Shown here piece after piece: positions 5,023 to 6,245 of a stretch of DNA of 6,245 nt (positions within the stretch are counted from its first letter, which is position 1; the number at the start of each line of letters is the position of its first letter). The notes beneath the pieces are model-generated. The model made no database searches. It was not told where the DNA came from and saw nothing but the letters and a program-made list of their open reading frames with translations. The stretch is taken from the NCBI GenBank assembly GCA_946482375.1, contig CAMLRH010000156.1, forward strand, positions 1 to 6,245. Direction: 5' to 3'. Source of the stretch: an uncultured Caulobacteraceae bacterium (lineage in GTDB: Bacteria; Pseudomonadota; Alphaproteobacteria; Caulobacterales; Caulobacteraceae). The position numbers and the translations under genes were made by a program.

Positions 5023-6245
5023 TTGGAAAAGCACCCGAAAGATCTGATCCGCGCGGAGGCCGAGGCGCTCGGCTTCGACGCTTGCGGCTTCGCGTCGGTG
5101 GCGCAGGCGTGGCCGGCGTCGGCGCGGCTGGCGCAGTTCGTCGCCGAAGGTTTGCATGGGACCATGGGGTGGATGGAGACCACCGCCGAGCGGCGGGCGC
5201 ATCCGCGCTCGATGTGGGCTGATGCGCGGTCGGCCGTTGTGCTGGGCATGGGCTATGGGCCCGACCGCGATCCGCTGGAGGCGCTGTCCGACCGGGGGCG
5301 CGGGAACATCAGCGTCTATGCTCAGGGCGACGACTATCACGAGCTGATCAAGAAGCGGCTGAAGCGGCTGGCGGGCTGGATGCAGCAGAGCTTCGGCGGC
5401 GAAGTGAAGGTCTTCGTCGACACCGCGCCGCTGATGGAGAAGCCGCTCGCGGAGAAGGCCGGGCTTGGTTGGCAGGGCAAGCACACCAATCTGGTCTCGC
5501 GTGAGCACGGATCGTGGCTGTTCCTGGGATCGGTGCTGACGACGCTGGAGCTCGCGCCGGATCAGGCGTTCGAGGAGCATTGCGGGTCGTGTCAGGCGTG
5601 CCTCGACGTCTGCCCCACGAACGCCTTCCCCGCGCCATTCCGGCTCGATGCGCGGCGCTGCATCTCCTACCTGACCATCGAGCATGCCGGGCCGATCCCG
5701 GAGGAGTTCCGCGCGGCGCTCGGCAATCGCATCTACGGCTGCGACGACTGCCTCGCGGTTTGCCCGTGGAACAAGTTCGCGCAGACGGCGCGCGAGAGCG
5801 CCTTCCATGCCCGCGAGAGCCTGCGCTCGCCGCGCCTCGCCGATCTCGCCGCCCTGGATGACGCCGCCTTCCGCGCCCTCTTCTCCAAGAGCCCGGTCAA
5901 GCGCATCGGCCGCGAGCGCTTCGTGCGCAATGTCCTCTACGCCATTGGCAATTCGGGGGATGCGGCGCTGGCGCGATCCGCCGAGGCCCTGCTGGACGAT
6001 CCGTCGGAGGCGGTGCGCGACGCGGCGGGGTGGGCGGTTGCGCAGCTAAAGCCCTTCCCCCTGGAGGGGGGAAGGGTTGGGATGGGGGTGGGATGCTCTC
6101 CGCAGCTACTCCCGTCCGCAACGCAAACCGAACCGGCGCCACCCCCATCCCCCGCCCAGGCCCCCACCACGGCGAGTGGGGGGAAGTACTCACCACGGCA
6201 AACAGCTGGCTTCAGGAGGCGCCGCCCGCGCACGAGGGCCAACAC
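5023..6245 (+). CDS. queG: Epoxyqueuosine reductase QueG, 3' end open and running off the window
   Basis: Cobalamin-dependent iron-sulfur enzyme that reduces epoxyqueuosine to queuosine in the tRNA anticodon wobble position, the last step of the pathway. Key residues from the TTG start: the catalytic acid D133 in VDTAP, the hallmark [16 protein letters not shown] (139-154), first 4Fe-4S motif C187-C190-C193-C197P, then C213 (RRCISYLT), and second motif C240-C243-C247P. Residues 280 to 343 resemble the HEAT-like C-terminus. Start: an in-frame stop at 5014-5016 and the conserved LGFDACGF at residues 16-23 leave TTG 5023 as the only common start codon; the ribosome-binding site is poor. Oddity: QueG similarity ends around K343 (6051), exactly where a GC-rich repeat begins, and no stop occurs in this frame to the window edge, giving at least 64 extra Pro/Gly/Arg-rich residues. 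The reading frame across the conserved part is unbroken, so the enzyme core is intact. Confidence 0.92.
   Translation, partial: MEKHPKDLIRAEAEALGFDACGFASVAQAWPASARLAQFVAEGLHGTMGWMETTAERRAHPRSMWADARSAVVLGMGYGPDRDPLEALSDRGRGNISVYAQGDDYHELIKKRLKRLAGWMQQSFGGEVKVFVDTAPLMEKPLAEKAGLGWQGKHTNLVSREHGSWLFLGSVLTTLELAPDQAFEEHCGSCQACLDVCPTNAFPAPFRLDARRCISYLTIEHAGPIPEEFRAALGNRIYGCDDCLAVCPWNKFAQTARESAFHARESLRSPRLADLAALDDAAFRALFSKSPVKRIGRERFVRNVLYAIGNSGDAALARSAEALLDDPSEAVRDAAGWAVAQLKPFPLEGGRVGMGVGCSPQLLPSATQTEPAPPPSPAQAPTTASGGKYSPRQTAGFRRRRPRTRAN
6052..6076. repeat. GC-rich hairpin of a dispersed intergenic repeat
   Basis: CCCTTCCCCC (6052-6061) pairs perfectly with GGGGGAAGGG (6067-6076) around a TGGAG loop. 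It begins directly after the last codon with QueG similarity. Such CCTTCCCC/GGGGAAGG elements followed by a GGGATGGGGGTG box are familiar intergenic repeats in alphaproteobacterial genomes. There is no T-run, so it is not a standard intrinsic terminator, though the stem could still slow polymerase. Confidence 0.75.
6079..6151. repeat. 13-bp perfect inverted repeat of the GGGATGGGGGTGG box
   Basis: GGGATGGGGGTGG (6079-6091) is repeated in inverse orientation at 6139-6151, with 47 bp between. This suggests two copies of a related repeat in head-to-head arrangement, the first carrying the hairpin at 6052-6076 and the second the hairpin at 6161-6182. The 47-bp centre contains a start codon (6093) of a possible next gene. 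Confidence 0.7.
6093..6245 (+). CDS. Possible start of an unidentified downstream gene (partial)
   Basis: From the ATG at 6093 a frame different from that of queG stays open for 51 codons to the window edge. The product begins [10 protein letters not shown] and later reads [18 protein letters not shown], which looks more protein-like than the Pro/Arg-rich queG-frame reading of the same bases. About three quarters of third positions are G or C, in keeping with the real genes here. Against it: the first half lies inside the repeat, and the only upstream purine tract is the repeat's GGGGGTGGG. I do not recognise the family. The true start could also be further downstream. Confidence 0.35.
   Translation, partial: MLSAATPVRNANRTGATPIPRPGPHHGEWGEVLTTANSWLQEAPPAHEGQH
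6161..6182. repeat. Second GC-rich hairpin of the composite repeat
   Basis: CCCCCAC (6161-6167) pairs with GTGGGGG (6176-6182) around an 8-base loop. With the CCACCCCCATCCC box at 6139-6151 it looks like a diverged, inverted counterpart of the element at 6052-6091. Confidence 0.6.

Noticed and set aside
4123..5808. A 561-codon open frame on the minus strand
   Set aside because: It is antisense to fzlA-like and queG and crosses the REP pair, where it gives the PRRREP/LRGDER reading typical of translated REP elements. No domain is visible.
6052..6076. Intrinsic terminator after queG
   Set aside because: The stem is strong, but there is no T-run on either side and the same motif recurs as a repeat, so a terminator call is not justified.
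5937..6245. A minus-strand frame entering from the right edge
   Set aside because: Its readable part ([15 protein letters not shown]) is the familiar translation of the GC-rich repeat, and the rest is antisense to queG; it has no independent support.

Overview
This window is GC-rich, with strongly G/C-biased third codon positions. Its gene content (a FzlA-like glutathione-transferase protein next to queG, with uppP nearby) and its repeats (REP hairpins built on CCCGCGAAGGCGGG, and CCCTTCCCCC/GGGGGAAGGG hairpins) point to an alphaproteobacterium, most likely of the Caulobacterales (Caulobacter, Brevundimonas, Phenylobacterium). This placement is inferred from the sequence alone.

Layout. The left third is on the minus strand: uppP (undecaprenyl-diphosphate phosphatase, 23-820) lies 54 bp downstream of a citrate-synthase-family gene (875-2026) whose product carries an N-terminal MerR/excisionase-like helix-turn-helix domain. 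A 91-bp divergent intergenic region (2027-2117) contains an unusually AT-rich patch with a perfect 10-bp palindrome, ATTGATCAAT, and extra TTGAT half-sites. To its right the plus strand carries a second citrate synthase paralogue without the DNA-binding domain (2118-3206), a FieF-type cation diffusion facilitator (3261-4202), a FzlA-like GST-fold protein (4234-4914) and queG (epoxyqueuosine reductase, from a TTG at 5023). The first three plus-strand genes are separated by only 54 and 31 bp, so co-transcription is likely.

Repeats. An inverted pair of REP-type hairpins (4928-5016) sits between the FzlA-like gene and queG and stops 6 bp short of the likely queG start codon. At the 3' end of queG, immediately after the last recognisable QueG codons (about 6051), a composite GC-rich repeat begins (6052 to about 6190). 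The queG frame has no stop from there to the window edge, so the gene appears to have lost its normal terminator codon to the repeat. A protein-like frame starting at 6093 may be the beginning of the next gene.

How the genes relate. uppP recycles the lipid carrier for peptidoglycan synthesis and FzlA is a division factor acting on FtsZ, so the region has a cell-envelope/division theme mixed with housekeeping genes (tRNA modification, metal efflux). The most interesting arrangement is the divergent citrate synthase pair: a possible DNA-binding citrate synthase facing its stand-alone paralogue across a symmetric operator-like site. This suggests, but does not prove, an autoregulatory metabolite-sensing switch.
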